Below, in pieces: positions 7,791 to 17,484 of a DNA stretch of 64,000 nt. The notes below the pieces were generated by a model that made no database searches, was not told the origin of the DNA, and was given only the letters and a program-made list of their open reading frames with translations. Where the stretch lies: positions 1 through 64,000 of the forward strand of contig JAEPNK010000003.1 in NCBI GenBank assembly GCA_017643495.1. The letters run 5' to 3'. The position numbers and the translations under genes were made by a program. This stretch comes from Rhizobiaceae bacterium. GTDB lineage: Bacteria > Pseudomonadota > Alphaproteobacteria > Rhizobiales > Rhizobiaceae. The stretch's first letter is position 1. Each line of letters opens with the position of its first letter.

Positions 7791-8027
7791 TTAAAGCGCC
7801 TTGGTCTGCGCCTTCACAGCCCACATGGCCGCTTCTTCAATATGTGTCATTGCCAGTGCTTTCAGTCGAAACCGTTCTTTCGCCAGCCCGCCTTCTTCCT
7901 CGCCGAGTTCAATTTCATCGACAAGGTCAATCAGATCAGCTGCAGCCCGCTTCAGACGCCCCACCTTGTCATCGGAAGACGGGTTGAAGTCGATGCCGAC
8001 ACGAAACTCACCTTTGGTTTTTGACAT
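7791..8027 (-). CDS. Acb2/Tad1-type hairpin protein (candidate anti-CBASS)
   Basis: This 78-residue protein is built as a helical hairpin: FNPSSDDKVGRLKRAAADLI, an acidic turn, then a second helix ending in THIEEAAMWAVKAQTK. The pattern FNPS...K..AA.LIDL...ALA.T..E.AAMWAVKA matches what I recall of the Acb2/Tad1 hairpin family of small phage proteins. Characterised members bind and sequester cyclic nucleotide signals of CBASS or Thoeris immunity. It is the last gene of the leftward late operon, just before a terminator. The assignment rests on pattern memory; related hairpin proteins without sponge activity may exist. Confidence 0.55.
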   Translation of the reverse strand: MSKTKGEFRVGIDFNPSSDDKVGRLKRAAADLIDLVDEIELGEEEGGLAKERFRLKALAMTHIEEAAMWAVKAQTKAL

Positions 8028-8073
8028 TTGTTTTCCTTTCTGTGCAATCGCAGGCCAACCCTGCGAATTCGGT

Positions 8074-8760
8074 TCACTCTGCCGGTTCTATGTTCACGGG
8101 GATTTTCGGTGCGTTCTCCACATACACCCGCGTGTATTCGTTTTCCTCGGTCTCGGGGCGGTCGGGCTGGCAATGGTGATACTCGATGCGTGTCACGTAG
8201 AAAGACAGGCCCGGCAAGACGGATGGCGGCGGGCGAAAATCCGGCATCAGGGTGGCTTCCCGTTCATCATCCAGGTTCACCGGCTTGAAGTTCACATACT
8301 GCAGGTAGAAGGTCTGCCCGAAATGGTTGATCAGTTTCGGCTGGATGGACTTCACTTCACAAGCCGCGCCAAACGTGCTGCGAAGCGCTTCCATGCGAAC
8401 CATGCAAACCGCGTTGATCCTGCACACGCCCATCTGGCGCGCGCTGCCGGGCTTGTATTCGGTGATGACGGGCGGCGGCGTCAGGTCTTCAATTGAAAGT
8501 TCCATGCTCGCGATGCGCTGGCCAAGCAGGTTCTGGTTTTGCTCAAGGCGGGCCACGTCTGCTGTCAGGCTTTCTTCCAGCTGCAGCACCCGCGCTTCCA
8601 GCCGGTTGACCGGTGCCGTGACGGTGGCATAGGCAATGCCGAGAAAGCCAAAAAATGCCATGCCGAATTTCCAGATCAGCGACCAGATTTTGTCGACATG
8701 GCCGGAAACACGCCCGGCCTGTTCAACACTTTCCCACACGTCTTTGTTTGCCTCGCCCAT
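8074..8760 (-). CDS. Phage membrane protein with coiled coil, lysis region
   Basis: This 228-residue protein has one transmembrane segment (about 26-50: IWSLIWKFGMAFFGFLGIAY), then a coiled coil (about 52-92), then a globular domain with four cysteines. Its position directly downstream of the lysin-holin gene suggests a lysis or membrane role. It lacks a lipobox and does not look like a classical Rz pair. Its function is unknown. Confidence 0.5.
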   Translation of the reverse strand: MGEANKDVWESVEQAGRVSGHVDKIWSLIWKFGMAFFGFLGIAYATVTAPVNRLEARVLQLEESLTADVARLEQNQNLLGQRIASMELSIEDLTPPPVITEYKPGSARQMGVCRINAVCMVRMEALRSTFGAACEVKSIQPKLINHFGQTFYLQYVNFKPVNLDDEREATLMPDFRPPPSVLPGLSFYVTRIEYHHCQPDRPETEENEYTRVYVENAPKIPVNIEPAE

Positions 8761-8791
8761 GCATCCACCACACTAGCTGTATTCCGGTTCG

Positions 8792-9091
8792 CTACCTGGC
8801 TTTCACCACGCCGGTAATCGGTTCTTCGCGCCGCCATGTGCGATAGATCGACCAGGCGAGGAAACCACCGGTAATCAGCTCACGCGCGCCGTTGACCATC
8901 ATTTCGATTGCATCGCGGAAAGACGGGTCACCACCCGGCACGACAACCGTGTCCACGTTGGGCGGATTGGCGATCAGGTCGACCAGCAATTCGCCACCCG
9001 GCACAAGCTGCGTGAAGACTGCACCGATAATGCCAAGAAACGTGCCTGACTTGATCAGCGGCTTGCCACCGCTCAATGATGCTTTGCTCAT
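8792..9091 (-). CDS. Nested in-frame holin-like protein (internal start)
   Basis: An ATG inside the lysin gene (its Met487) is preceded by AAAGGAGGT with five bases between it and the start, the strongest Shine-Dalgarno in this operon. The 99-residue product has hydrophobic segments near 16-37 and 64-82 with a charged tail, as in small class II holins. No stop codon separates it from the lysin, so it should be made both as a domain of the lysin and as a free protein. Independent translation is inferred from the ribosome-binding site. Confidence 0.55.
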   Translation of the reverse strand: MSKASLSGGKPLIKSGTFLGIIGAVFTQLVPGGELLVDLIANPPNVDTVVVPGGDPSFRDAIEMMVNGARELITGGFLAWSIYRTWRREEPITGVVKAR

Positions 9092-10549
9092 GGATACCTC
9101 CTTTGGAGCGTTGAAATTGAAACTGCCTTGCGGCAACCGGCGCAGCTCGTGCGCCATTGCATAGGCGGCCATCCCGACAAGTCGGCGGATATGTCCGTCA
9201 ACATCGGGATACGCCCGTGCCAAAACCGCATCCAGATCGCCCATTTCGGGCACAGGAGCGTCAGGAAGCGGGTGCGGCGTCTGTGGTGCCGGAACCGGTT
9301 TCTGCGCGTCAGGCGGCAATTCTGGCCGTTCTGCAGGGGTTGGAACCGGCACGGTCGAGCCGTCTCGATCCCACACCTGTTTGTCCGGGTTCTTTTCGGG
9401 GATTGGCTCGCGGATGATTTCGCCCGGCTGGCGCGCGTCGATCTTCGCCTGCCAGCGCGCTGCAGCCGCTTTCAGCCGCCCGTCATAATTGTGTATGCCC
9501 TGTTTCGGTCCGTTGTAGCCAAGGGCAAATTTCGTCCACTGGCCGTTGCGAAGCGCGTCCAGCAGACCGGCACCCTTGATGAAGCCGAGCATGCCTTCAA
9601 GCTGGTTCGCTTCCGACTGCCTGAAATGCATCACCATGTCGGTTGCCGATGCATAGCCACACAGTTCGGCGTTCTCGCCCAGCACCTGGCCAAGCCCCCA
9701 ACTGCAGGCCCGCGCGGTCAGCTCGATTGCCGCTGGCAAACCCGCCGGATGATGTTTTGCAATCAGCGCCACCACTTCATCGGTTCGCGGGTACGGATTG
9801 TCCGGGTATGCGCCGGGCCGCCAGTCAGGGTAAGCATGGCCGTGCTGTTTCAGAAGGTCGCGCACTTGCAGGTTTGCGCCGGTTTGCAGGTTCCGCCAAA
9901 TCACATGCGGTTCAAAGAGGTGGCGCAATGCGCCGCTCGTCTCGCTGCCACGGCCTGCGGCCTCAATCTCGATCACGGCCCGCAAATGCGCTTCGGGAAC
10001 ATCAAACCAGCCAGCGTAGTCAACAACCTGCCGATCTTTCAGCGGGTTGAATTGCCCCATGTAGAAAGGCCGGGCATCATGGGCCGGTCGGGCCAGCGCC
10101 AGCAGTTCGGCTTCCACCAGCTCGTGCAGCTGTTCGGCGTCGTCCACCGTGGTGTGCGTGGTGCCGGGAATTTCCAGCCTGTCCGTGACATTCGCCCCCT
10201 TGACGTGGAACCGCCCGCCTGTGGCGGCCTTCACGGAAATGACACGCTCCACACTGGCTGGCAGTTCAAGGCCGGGGAGCCAGCTGTCAACGGCGATGGC
10301 CAGATCAATTCGCTTGCCAAAATGGCGCGCAACGCTGATCGCTGCCGAGGCCCCAGCGCTGTGGCAAATCATGACAATGGGGCCGGTTGCAGTCTCCAGC
10401 TTGTCAATTGCCCGGTACGCATGCACCAGGTCGTAAACGCCGACTTGCCAGCCATGTGCATCCTGCATGCGCGTGGCAAGTTTCAGAATGCCTTCCGACC
10501 AGGGCAGCGGGATTTCGATCCCTCGAAAACCTATGAGTGTTCCGCTCAT
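8792..10549 (-). CDS. Esterase-muramidase endolysin fused to a holin-like domain
   Basis: The chosen ATG gives 585 residues. The frame stays open 180 bases further upstream, but that would overlap the tailspike gene. Residues 1-160 look like an alpha/beta-hydrolase, with nucleophile motif CHSAG (Ser64) and a late His near 132. Residues about 180-350 match an N-acetylmuramidase domain (VIEIEAAGRG, SWGLGQVLG, GYNGP), with Glu194 or Glu196 as catalytic candidates. A proline-rich linker (about 380-435) leads to a C-terminal 99-residue holin-like part with two hydrophobic segments. The combination in one chain is unusual. A strong internal ribosome-binding site may also yield the last part alone. 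Confidence 0.75.
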   Translation of the reverse strand: MSGTLIGFRGIEIPLPWSEGILKLATRMQDAHGWQVGVYDLVHAYRAIDKLETATGPIVMICHSAGASAAISVARHFGKRIDLAIAVDSWLPGLELPASVERVISVKAATGGRFHVKGANVTDRLEIPGTTHTTVDDAEQLHELVEAELLALARPAHDARPFYMGQFNPLKDRQVVDYAGWFDVPEAHLRAVIEIEAAGRGSETSGALRHLFEPHVIWRNLQTGANLQVRDLLKQHGHAYPDWRPGAYPDNPYPRTDEVVALIAKHHPAGLPAAIELTARACSWGLGQVLGENAELCGYASATDMVMHFRQSEANQLEGMLGFIKGAGLLDALRNGQWTKFALGYNGPKQGIHNYDGRLKAAAARWQAKIDARQPGEIIREPIPEKNPDKQVWDRDGSTVPVPTPAERPELPPDAQKPVPAPQTPHPLPDAPVPEMGDLDAVLARAYPDVDGHIRRLVGMAAYAMAHELRRLPQGSFNFNAPKEVSMSKASLSGGKPLIKSGTFLGIIGAVFTQLVPGGELLVDLIANPPNVDTVVVPGGDPSFRDAIEMMVNGARELITGGFLAWSIYRTWRREEPITGVVKAR

Positions 10550-10598
10550 GCCGGAAGGTCCAATCTTTTGAAGGTGGTTGTACCAAGCGTCATCTCTT

Positions 10599-13211
10599 TT
10601 AATCCCGCCAGCCGGTATAGACGTTCGCTTGGGTCGCACCGGCAGGTAGCGTAATGCCCGTGGCGTCACCGATATAAAGGCCAGTGATTGCTTGGCACAA
10701 ACTGAAATCCCACACAGGCAACGAGGCACTGCCGCTAATACGACCGCCGTTCAGGTTTGTGCCAAATTGGCTCGTTCCCGATGCAGCAACTGCGCCAAAC
10801 TGCGTGGCACCGGAGAACGGTGTCTCAAAAGTGATGTTTGAGGCAGTCAGATTTCGGGCGGTGAATATCTGGAGCTGATTGACCGAACCGCCAGCAACCG
10901 TTACGTCTGCAGACTTGGCAGAGTAATCCATTGATAAAAAGCGAACATCCGAAATCTCTACCTTGATGGTGTATGCAGAAATCCCAGATATAAAATTCGC
11001 AGGCGGCACCAACCCTTGTGAAGCGATTGTGCATGCTCGCGTGGCCGCGATATTCGAAAGCTTGATAAGCTTTCGGTCACCGCCATTATTTTGCATATTC
11101 AAAATGTCAATGTAGCACTCAAAACGCCAGTCACCGCTACCGAAAACATTGTTCGCCGAAACAATGGCAGGAGCCACAGGAGCTTGTGCGCTACCCGCTC
11201 TCACGACAATACGCACTGGCTGGATCGAGCCGTTATCCGTTTTGAGCTGTCTAACGGTGAAACCGTCAACAATTACATTGGGAACCGGAGCATTGAAAAT
11301 TGCGGTGCTCGTGGGCATCGCAACACCAACTTCAATGTTAACTGCATAGACCGTGAAATCGTTGAAGGAAGCCCTTGCATTGTTGACGATAATTTCTCCC
11401 CAAAAATATCCGCCGTAATCCACCCTCGTCGAAACAACTGGGCACTCAACAGTCCTGCAGTTTTCTGCAACAATGAAGCCTGTACCCCAGCCATAAACGA
11501 TACCGATGTCATGAAACGTGCAATCGGTTGCCGACACATTGTGCAATCCGTTATGCCCATCAATGCGGTTAACGGTTGAGCGTTGCAGATAAAACCCGGA
11601 AAGATGGTCACTGGCCATGCATCCCCACCCTGGACCAATCGCCGAAACATTATCCATTCGGACTTCAGCGCATTTTCGGAAATGATAAACATAGCTTCCG
11701 TCTGCGGATTGAAGCTGAGGTGGCGCTATCACATTTGTGAAACTGAGATTTGAGCACCCGTAGCAATCTATCAACCTGTTTACGCTTGCTACTTGACTTT
11801 CTCCGACTGAGGGAACAGCGCAAAAATTCCGTACATCAACCATATTTCTTTCAATGCGCAAAACCGTTGCATTGTTAAAGGAATTAATATCGTGATTGAT
11901 GTTTTCGATTGTAATCAAGCCAGTTTCAGGCATCGCCCGATACTCTGCATAGACTGATGTTACAGACGACATATCCACCGGCAAAGGATGCACCGATCTG
12001 CCATCATAGCCAATTGCCGCTGAATATCTGAATGGAACAGTTGTCAGTGTATCTCGCGAAACAATGCTTACTTGATCACTGTTATCGCTGAAATAAACGT
12101 AACCCGGACCGTCAAAATAGTCCGCAGTGTAGTTGTAAGAACCAATAGCAAGATTGCTTCCTGTTACCGCCTGAGTTCCAGTTACCAGCGGCGTTGCGCT
12201 GTCACTTACAATAAACATTTTTGTAATAGTGCCGAAAGCAGGTGATACGACTATTCCATCTCGCGCCTTTATCACTGCATTGGCGAAATCTACGCTTGTG
12301 CTGATTTGAATTTCAGCATCTGCGTCGATGTAGACAATGTCCGTTCCTGCGTAGCTTACATTGCGTTTGGTGGCATTTGCATATTCATGCATGGCCCGTA
12401 TGATTGCAGTATCGTCTGCCAGTCCCGTATTGTTCGTACCGAAATGGGCAGGTGTGACATCAAAGGCAGGAGACCACCGTTCACCGTTAGCAGTTTGAAG
12501 CGCTGTGCCTTGCGAGTCCTTGAAAAAAAGGCAAAGTTGACCGTTTTGGCTGTAGTAACCAATTGTGATGGTAACCGCGGGAGGGCTGGCAAGCAGAGCA
12601 GCGTCTCTGTTCAAGTAAATTGTTCCAAATCCAGCAGCCGCTTCCGCCGCAATTTTGGCTTCTTCTGCGGCAATTTTGGCGGCTACTGCGATCTCCGCAC
12701 TACCGGCAATTTCGTTTAATTGAAACAGGGTCACCGCGTCCTGGTCATCGACCCCATTGCCAAGACCAACAATCCGCTTCCCCTGCGCGTCGAATGCCAG
12801 GCTGTCAGGCTGCAACTGCACTTGATCGTCCAGGTCCCGCCGCACTTCCTGCATGATCGTGGCAATACGGTCGAATTCTCGCTCAAGAGCAACGGAATTG
12901 ATGGTGCCGCCCTGTGTAACCGATCCGGTCCGCTCGTGTAGCCGCTTCGAACTGATCGCAACCTTGTCGCCGGCCGCGCGCGCTGTATCCAGCGTGACAC
13001 TCGCAGTGTCATAAACATCGTCAGCAGTTTTTGAAGAATTCCAGCCCGCATCAAGCTTCTGCCAGTTGCCACCGGCAGGCTGCAGCCACACTTCAAGATC
13101 AGCCAGGTCCCATATCTTGAAAGGAGTTGGTCCGAAAACAGTCTGGCTGGCTGAAGCCGTGTAAATCTCGGTTTCCCGCTTGTCGCGCGCGATCGGGTAT
13201 GGATTGGTCAT
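10599..13211 (-). CDS. Tailspike / tail fibre
   Basis: This 870-residue protein has an N-terminus (about 1-160) resembling the T7 gp17 virion-binding part, which attaches the fibre to the tail, followed by an Ala-rich helical stretch (about 180-200). The rest has the look of a right-handed beta-helix tailspike, beginning with the HFGTNNTGLADDTAII segment typical of pectate-lyase-like folds. It would bind or cut surface polysaccharide. The middle and C-terminal coding sequence is clearly more AT-rich than the N-terminal part and the neighbours, consistent with swapping of the receptor-binding portion. Confidence 0.75.
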   Translation of the reverse strand: MTNPYPIARDKRETEIYTASASQTVFGPTPFKIWDLADLEVWLQPAGGNWQKLDAGWNSSKTADDVYDTASVTLDTARAAGDKVAISSKRLHERTGSVTQGGTINSVALEREFDRIATIMQEVRRDLDDQVQLQPDSLAFDAQGKRIVGLGNGVDDQDAVTLFQLNEIAGSAEIAVAAKIAAEEAKIAAEAAAGFGTIYLNRDAALLASPPAVTITIGYYSQNGQLCLFFKDSQGTALQTANGERWSPAFDVTPAHFGTNNTGLADDTAIIRAMHEYANATKRNVSYAGTDIVYIDADAEIQISTSVDFANAVIKARDGIVVSPAFGTITKMFIVSDSATPLVTGTQAVTGSNLAIGSYNYTADYFDGPGYVYFSDNSDQVSIVSRDTLTTVPFRYSAAIGYDGRSVHPLPVDMSSVTSVYAEYRAMPETGLITIENINHDINSFNNATVLRIERNMVDVRNFCAVPSVGESQVASVNRLIDCYGCSNLSFTNVIAPPQLQSADGSYVYHFRKCAEVRMDNVSAIGPGWGCMASDHLSGFYLQRSTVNRIDGHNGLHNVSATDCTFHDIGIVYGWGTGFIVAENCRTVECPVVSTRVDYGGYFWGEIIVNNARASFNDFTVYAVNIEVGVAMPTSTAIFNAPVPNVIVDGFTVRQLKTDNGSIQPVRIVVRAGSAQAPVAPAIVSANNVFGSGDWRFECYIDILNMQNNGGDRKLIKLSNIAATRACTIASQGLVPPANFISGISAYTIKVEISDVRFLSMDYSAKSADVTVAGGSVNQLQIFTARNLTASNITFETPFSGATQFGAVAASGTSQFGTNLNGGRISGSASLPVWDFSLCQAITGLYIGDATGITLPAGATQANVYTGWRD

Positions 13212-13261
13212 GGCGGCATCCGTTTGTCGAATGCTGCCATTGTCGCCGGTCTGGCATGGCG

Positions 13262-15841
13262 TTAATTGCCGAAACCGCGCAGGTTTTCAGTTGCCGGGCC
13301 GAAATCAATGCCCCTGCTTGGCTCTGCTTTGCCGGGTTCCCAGAAATAGGGCTGCTTTCGGGCCTTCGCCGCAAAGCTTTGATGTGCTTTCGGATCGGCC
13401 AGATATTGAAGATTGTCGAGAAACAGCCGGCGATAGGCAAGCCGGGTTGCCGGGTGGCTGGAAAGAACCGGCGTATTTCGGCCAAAATAGTTGGTTACCT
13501 GCCTGCCTGCATTGAAAGCTTCGTCCTTTTCGGTGGCAGGATCATCATCGAAATCGCCACGCACCAAACGAAAAGCATTTGCCACAGTCAGGTCAAGCGT
13601 ATCTGCGATCAAAGCCACACCAGGGCCGGGGATGGTTTCGGTAAAACTGCCACCAAAACGGTTCTCGGTGCGTTCGACGAAGTCCGCAAACAACCCGCCG
13701 CCACCGCCCTTGATGAACGCCTTCGCCCAAAATGCCTGATCCATGGGCACCGGGTCTTTGCCGTCAAGAACCGCCTTGATCTGTTCGTAAATTGCCGCCC
13801 CCACCATTAGTGAGGTCGACATGGCGGCAAAATAGGTCGCCCCCTTGGCCACCTGCCCCGGCTTTGACCGGGCCAACATCGAGACGGCATAGGTCGCCTC
13901 CATCTGCCTTGCGGTAAAGCTCATTCCGAATCCCAGAAATTGCGAACCGAATTGCATGGCTTCACCGGCAATCGTTCCCCGTTCCGTCTGGCCGGTCAGA
14001 AAACTTTTCACGCGCGGGTCACCGGAAGGCACAGACCGTTCGTTCCACTGGTTGATCAGTTCGGCATAGGTTTCCGCCAGTTGCCGGTCACCGGTCTTGT
14101 CCAGCACACTCCCGGGGTCCAGAAAACCTGCATCGTCAACCGCCGTCCGCATCTTGTGCCAGCCGGCTGCATCAATTCCGAAACTGCCAAGGGCGTTCTG
14201 CATCCGCTGGTCGAGGGCTTTCCAGTCCGTACCCTGTTCTGCAAGCTTGCCGAGCTCCGCATGCCATGTTGCCGCTTCCAACCGCTTTCTGGCTGCCGTC
14301 ATGGGCTTCAGCCCGTTGATGGTCAGCGCCCGGTCAACAAGGTATTTCGACCACTCATGACCGAACATCTGGTCAACAAACCGTGCTTCCTGGTGCATCG
14401 TGTGCAGGTAGTCGTCCCAGATGATTGCCCGCTTCGCCGCATCGCGCTTGCCGGTCCCGGTATTGATGTCCCGCGCCATCTGCAGCAACATGGAATTGGC
14501 CGTGCTCATGACAGGCAGCCCGGCAAGATAGCGCGCGCTGGCAGAAATGAACGGATCGGTTGCACCGGCAAGGATACCGGTTGCCCCCAGATAGGCAGAG
14601 CTGGCTATGTTCCGGGCATCGGCTGCCAACTTTGCGGGCCTTCCCCATACGGTCGGTTGCCCGCGCAGGCGTTGCCAGAGTGCATCAATGCGGTATTCTG
14701 CGCCCTGCCCGGCATCCAGTCCGACCATTGAATACACCTGGTCGGAAACACCGGATTGCGCCTTGCCGATTTCCTTTCGCACAACCTGCTTCATCCACTC
14801 GATCGTGCCTTCCGGATTCGGGCCGAATTGCTCCAGCGCTGCAATGTCGCTGGCCATCATGTTCACATGGTTGAAAATGTTCGAGATAACATCGCTTTCA
14901 CCGAATTTCCGGTTATAGGCAAGCCATGCATCGGCATCGCGGAATTGCAGAAACCTTGCGTCCTGGTACTTGTTGGAAATCGAACCGCTGCCAAACTTTC
15001 TTGCCTGCGGGTTGTGGTGCGCCCAGCCGTCAGAGGTAATCGATTCCCAGCTGTAATCAAGCGCATCATCGAGACCGGCCGCCCCCACTGCATCACCCGT
15101 GCGGGGATCCGTCATCAGGTCCGGATTGACCAGCGGCCGTATGAAATCCTTCCACTTCTCGCGCGCTTTCAGCTTGTCCTTGTCGAGCTTCAGCATCTTG
15201 CGCCGGTTGTGCGTGTGGTTCAGGTCAAAGCCCTCGCGCTTCGGCATGTTGCCACCCGCCCGGTTGAACCGTTGCCGCATGCCTTCCCGGACGTTCTCAA
15301 CCGCGGTTGCAAACGCAGCCACGGCCGGGTTGTTGACATTCTGGCCATCCAGTGCACGCACAAGGTTTTCAAGGTCAACCTTGTTGGTCTGTCTTGCCAG
15401 CACTTTCGACTTGCGGAAATGATGCATGACTTCCGCAAGGTCACGGTGTGCCATCGCCTGTATGGCCGATGTTCGCCCTTCAAGCGAGCGCACCCCCTTC
15501 AAGCCATAATTGGAAAGCAGGGAAAGGGCCGCATCAAGCGGATCGGCTGTGACACGCTTGCCAATCCCGGAACGGTTTTGTGCATTCGGATTGTTGGTCA
15601 GGACGGGCAGCAGGTCCCGCCGCACCTTTTCTGCAAGCAGCGCATTGGCCGCATCCCGCGCCGCCTTTGCCCGCAACTCCTTTGAAACTTCAGCCTTGGC
15701 CGCGGCGGTTGCTTCCGCCTCGCTCATGGTTTTTCGCTTCTTTTGGAAACGCTCGTTGAAATAGGCCAGCAATTCTTCAGCCTGGCGGCCGTTAAGCGCC
15801 CCCTGCTCCACTGCACTGGCAAGACATTCTTTCAGGTTCAT
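13262..15841 (-). CDS. Large internal virion protein (third of three)
   Basis: This 859-residue protein starts at an ATG overlapping the previous stop (ATGA). The N-terminal 110 residues are highly charged and helical. Hydrophobic or glycine-rich stretches occur in the C-terminal half, such as VAKGATYFAAMSTSLMVGAA. Together with the two preceding large genes it occupies the place of T7 gp14-gp16, the core proteins ejected to form a DNA channel. I see no lysozyme motif. The role is assigned by order and size. Confidence 0.55.
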   Translation of the reverse strand: MNLKECLASAVEQGALNGRQAEELLAYFNERFQKKRKTMSEAEATAAAKAEVSKELRAKAARDAANALLAEKVRRDLLPVLTNNPNAQNRSGIGKRVTADPLDAALSLLSNYGLKGVRSLEGRTSAIQAMAHRDLAEVMHHFRKSKVLARQTNKVDLENLVRALDGQNVNNPAVAAFATAVENVREGMRQRFNRAGGNMPKREGFDLNHTHNRRKMLKLDKDKLKAREKWKDFIRPLVNPDLMTDPRTGDAVGAAGLDDALDYSWESITSDGWAHHNPQARKFGSGSISNKYQDARFLQFRDADAWLAYNRKFGESDVISNIFNHVNMMASDIAALEQFGPNPEGTIEWMKQVVRKEIGKAQSGVSDQVYSMVGLDAGQGAEYRIDALWQRLRGQPTVWGRPAKLAADARNIASSAYLGATGILAGATDPFISASARYLAGLPVMSTANSMLLQMARDINTGTGKRDAAKRAIIWDDYLHTMHQEARFVDQMFGHEWSKYLVDRALTINGLKPMTAARKRLEAATWHAELGKLAEQGTDWKALDQRMQNALGSFGIDAAGWHKMRTAVDDAGFLDPGSVLDKTGDRQLAETYAELINQWNERSVPSGDPRVKSFLTGQTERGTIAGEAMQFGSQFLGFGMSFTARQMEATYAVSMLARSKPGQVAKGATYFAAMSTSLMVGAAIYEQIKAVLDGKDPVPMDQAFWAKAFIKGGGGGLFADFVERTENRFGGSFTETIPGPGVALIADTLDLTVANAFRLVRGDFDDDPATEKDEAFNAGRQVTNYFGRNTPVLSSHPATRLAYRRLFLDNLQYLADPKAHQSFAAKARKQPYFWEPGKAEPSRGIDFGPATENLRGFGN

Positions 15842-17484
15842 ATCCGGCAAGCCTCCAGCACGTCTGCCTTGGTCACACCCGCATTCGCTTCCTCAACAGC
15901 CGCCTTCGCCGTCAGCTGGCGGGGGTTCCCGTTGTCGTCAAAAAGCGTGATCAGGTTGGCAGCATCGGTTTCGTCCATGTCCTCAAGATCGGGAACCAGC
16001 CTTTGCGCATCCGCAAGGCTCGCCTGCAATTCCGGCTCAAGCTCACCATAATTGACTGGCACGTCACCCTCACCGGTCGCGGCAGGCTTTCCCCGGCCAG
16101 GCAATGGATCAGGGGCAAGCGCCTCCCCGGCCAGCGGATCGGCTGTTTGGGAGTAATTGTCGGCATGACGCGATTGCGCGTGATCGATCGCGGCAGCGAC
16201 CGGGTCCACTTCATCGCCCAGATCATAGAGACGGATATAATCATCCGTGGTCAGGCTGCCCCGCTGCAGTTCGAGGTCGGCCATTTCCCGTTCAAGGATT
16301 TCGGGCGGCAGGTTGTTGTCCGGATCGTCCGCATAGCGCAAGGCGCTTTGTGAAAGGGACACCCTGGCCTTGTCTGCATTTTCGGGCAGCACAAAGGTTG
16401 AACCCGCATTCTGCAGATAGTCATTGTCAACAAGGTCCCGTTCAAAACCGGCCGCGATTGTTTCCGTTTCAAACGGGGTCAGCTCGCGGTCAAGAAAGGT
16501 GGAAAGCTCGCTTTCAAGCAAAGCCTGGTCTCGCGGCTCCAGCGTGTCATTGAAAGCACGCTCCAGAACGGACACACCTTCGTCAGTCAGCTTTTTGTTG
16601 TTGTTCGCCCTGGCAATGGCCCGGATGGCCTCCCCTGCAGTTTGCGCACCACCCCCAAGGGCACCGCCAAACAGCGCCGCAATACCGACATTGCGCAAGC
16701 CCTCTTCAAAACCGTATTCCAGCCCGGCCCGCCGCCTCAAATCCTGTGATTTGAGCTGCAAGGGAACCTCGATGGCCCCGCTTATCGCGGCATTGGCCGC
16801 CGTTGTCCGGGCCACCCTTGCAGCAATGGTACGGCCGGCACCGGCACCACCCCCCAGAAAGACCGTTGCAATCTGGAAGGGATCGCGCGCCATCCCGGCA
16901 AATGCGCCGGCAAGACCGGTCACACCTTTCTGGAAGGCATTCAGATCGCTTTCCGCATAAACGCGGTCGCGCTGCCTTTCCGCATCGGCCGTGATTTTCA
17001 AAGCCGATTCGGCGAGCGTCCGGCCACCATCGGTAATGGCATCCGCAAACTCGGGATATTGTTCTGCCAGCTCGCCAATCCGTTCCTCGAACTCACGCTT
17101 CTGCACGGCTTGAGCCCGTGCCGCATTGCCGGCCGGTTTTCCGAACACGTTCAGGACGGGGTCCTTGCGCGGGTCGATATTGGAAGCATCAAGCGGATTG
17201 GCCAGGTCAACACCTGTCATCCTGCGCACCGCCTCAATCCTGTTCTGGTATGCCTTGTAGCTTGCTTCCCGTTCAGCCGTCAGGTTGTCGACGTAAACCT
17301 GCACATTCGTCTCGGCTTCAAGAAGTGTCCGGAACTTGGGCAGGTTGCGCCGCAACGCCACCGCTGCAGCTGATAGGCCGGTCTGTTCGTTACCCTGCTC
17401 GTCGATTTCCCGGCCGGTAGGTTGCCGGACAGGCTCATAAAAGCTTTCCCGGAATTTCGGATCATCGAGAAACATTATTTCCAT
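15838..17484 (-). CDS. Internal virion protein (second of three)
   Basis: This 548-residue protein is rich in Ala, Glu and Arg. It has a central glycine/alanine-rich hydrophobic region (about 195-300: VTGLAGAFAGMARDPF, AALFGGALGGGAQTAGEA) between helical charged parts. This is a plausible membrane-inserting segment for an ejection protein. A second in-frame ATG three codons in overlaps the previous gene's stop and is an equally good start. The role is assigned from position. Confidence 0.5.
   Translation of the reverse strand: MEIMFLDDPKFRESFYEPVRQPTGREIDEQGNEQTGLSAAAVALRRNLPKFRTLLEAETNVQVYVDNLTAEREASYKAYQNRIEAVRRMTGVDLANPLDASNIDPRKDPVLNVFGKPAGNAARAQAVQKREFEERIGELAEQYPEFADAITDGGRTLAESALKITADAERQRDRVYAESDLNAFQKGVTGLAGAFAGMARDPFQIATVFLGGGAGAGRTIAARVARTTAANAAISGAIEVPLQLKSQDLRRRAGLEYGFEEGLRNVGIAALFGGALGGGAQTAGEAIRAIARANNNKKLTDEGVSVLERAFNDTLEPRDQALLESELSTFLDRELTPFETETIAAGFERDLVDNDYLQNAGSTFVLPENADKARVSLSQSALRYADDPDNNLPPEILEREMADLELQRGSLTTDDYIRLYDLGDEVDPVAAAIDHAQSRHADNYSQTADPLAGEALAPDPLPGRGKPAATGEGDVPVNYGELEPELQASLADAQRLVPDLEDMDETDAANLITLFDDNGNPRQLTAKAAVEEANAGVTKADVLEACRI

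Noticed and set aside
9128-10654. 508-codon frame opposite the lysin gene
   Set aside because: Mirror of high-GC codon bias; no recognisable domain, whereas the minus strand encodes clear lysin motifs.
8792-10729. Longer lysin start at 10729
   Set aside because: It would overlap the tailspike end by 131 bases, and the added residues do not fit the hydrolase domain.
14756-15685. 309-codon frame opposite an internal virion protein
   Set aside because: Arg/His/Cys-rich antisense shadow with no domain.
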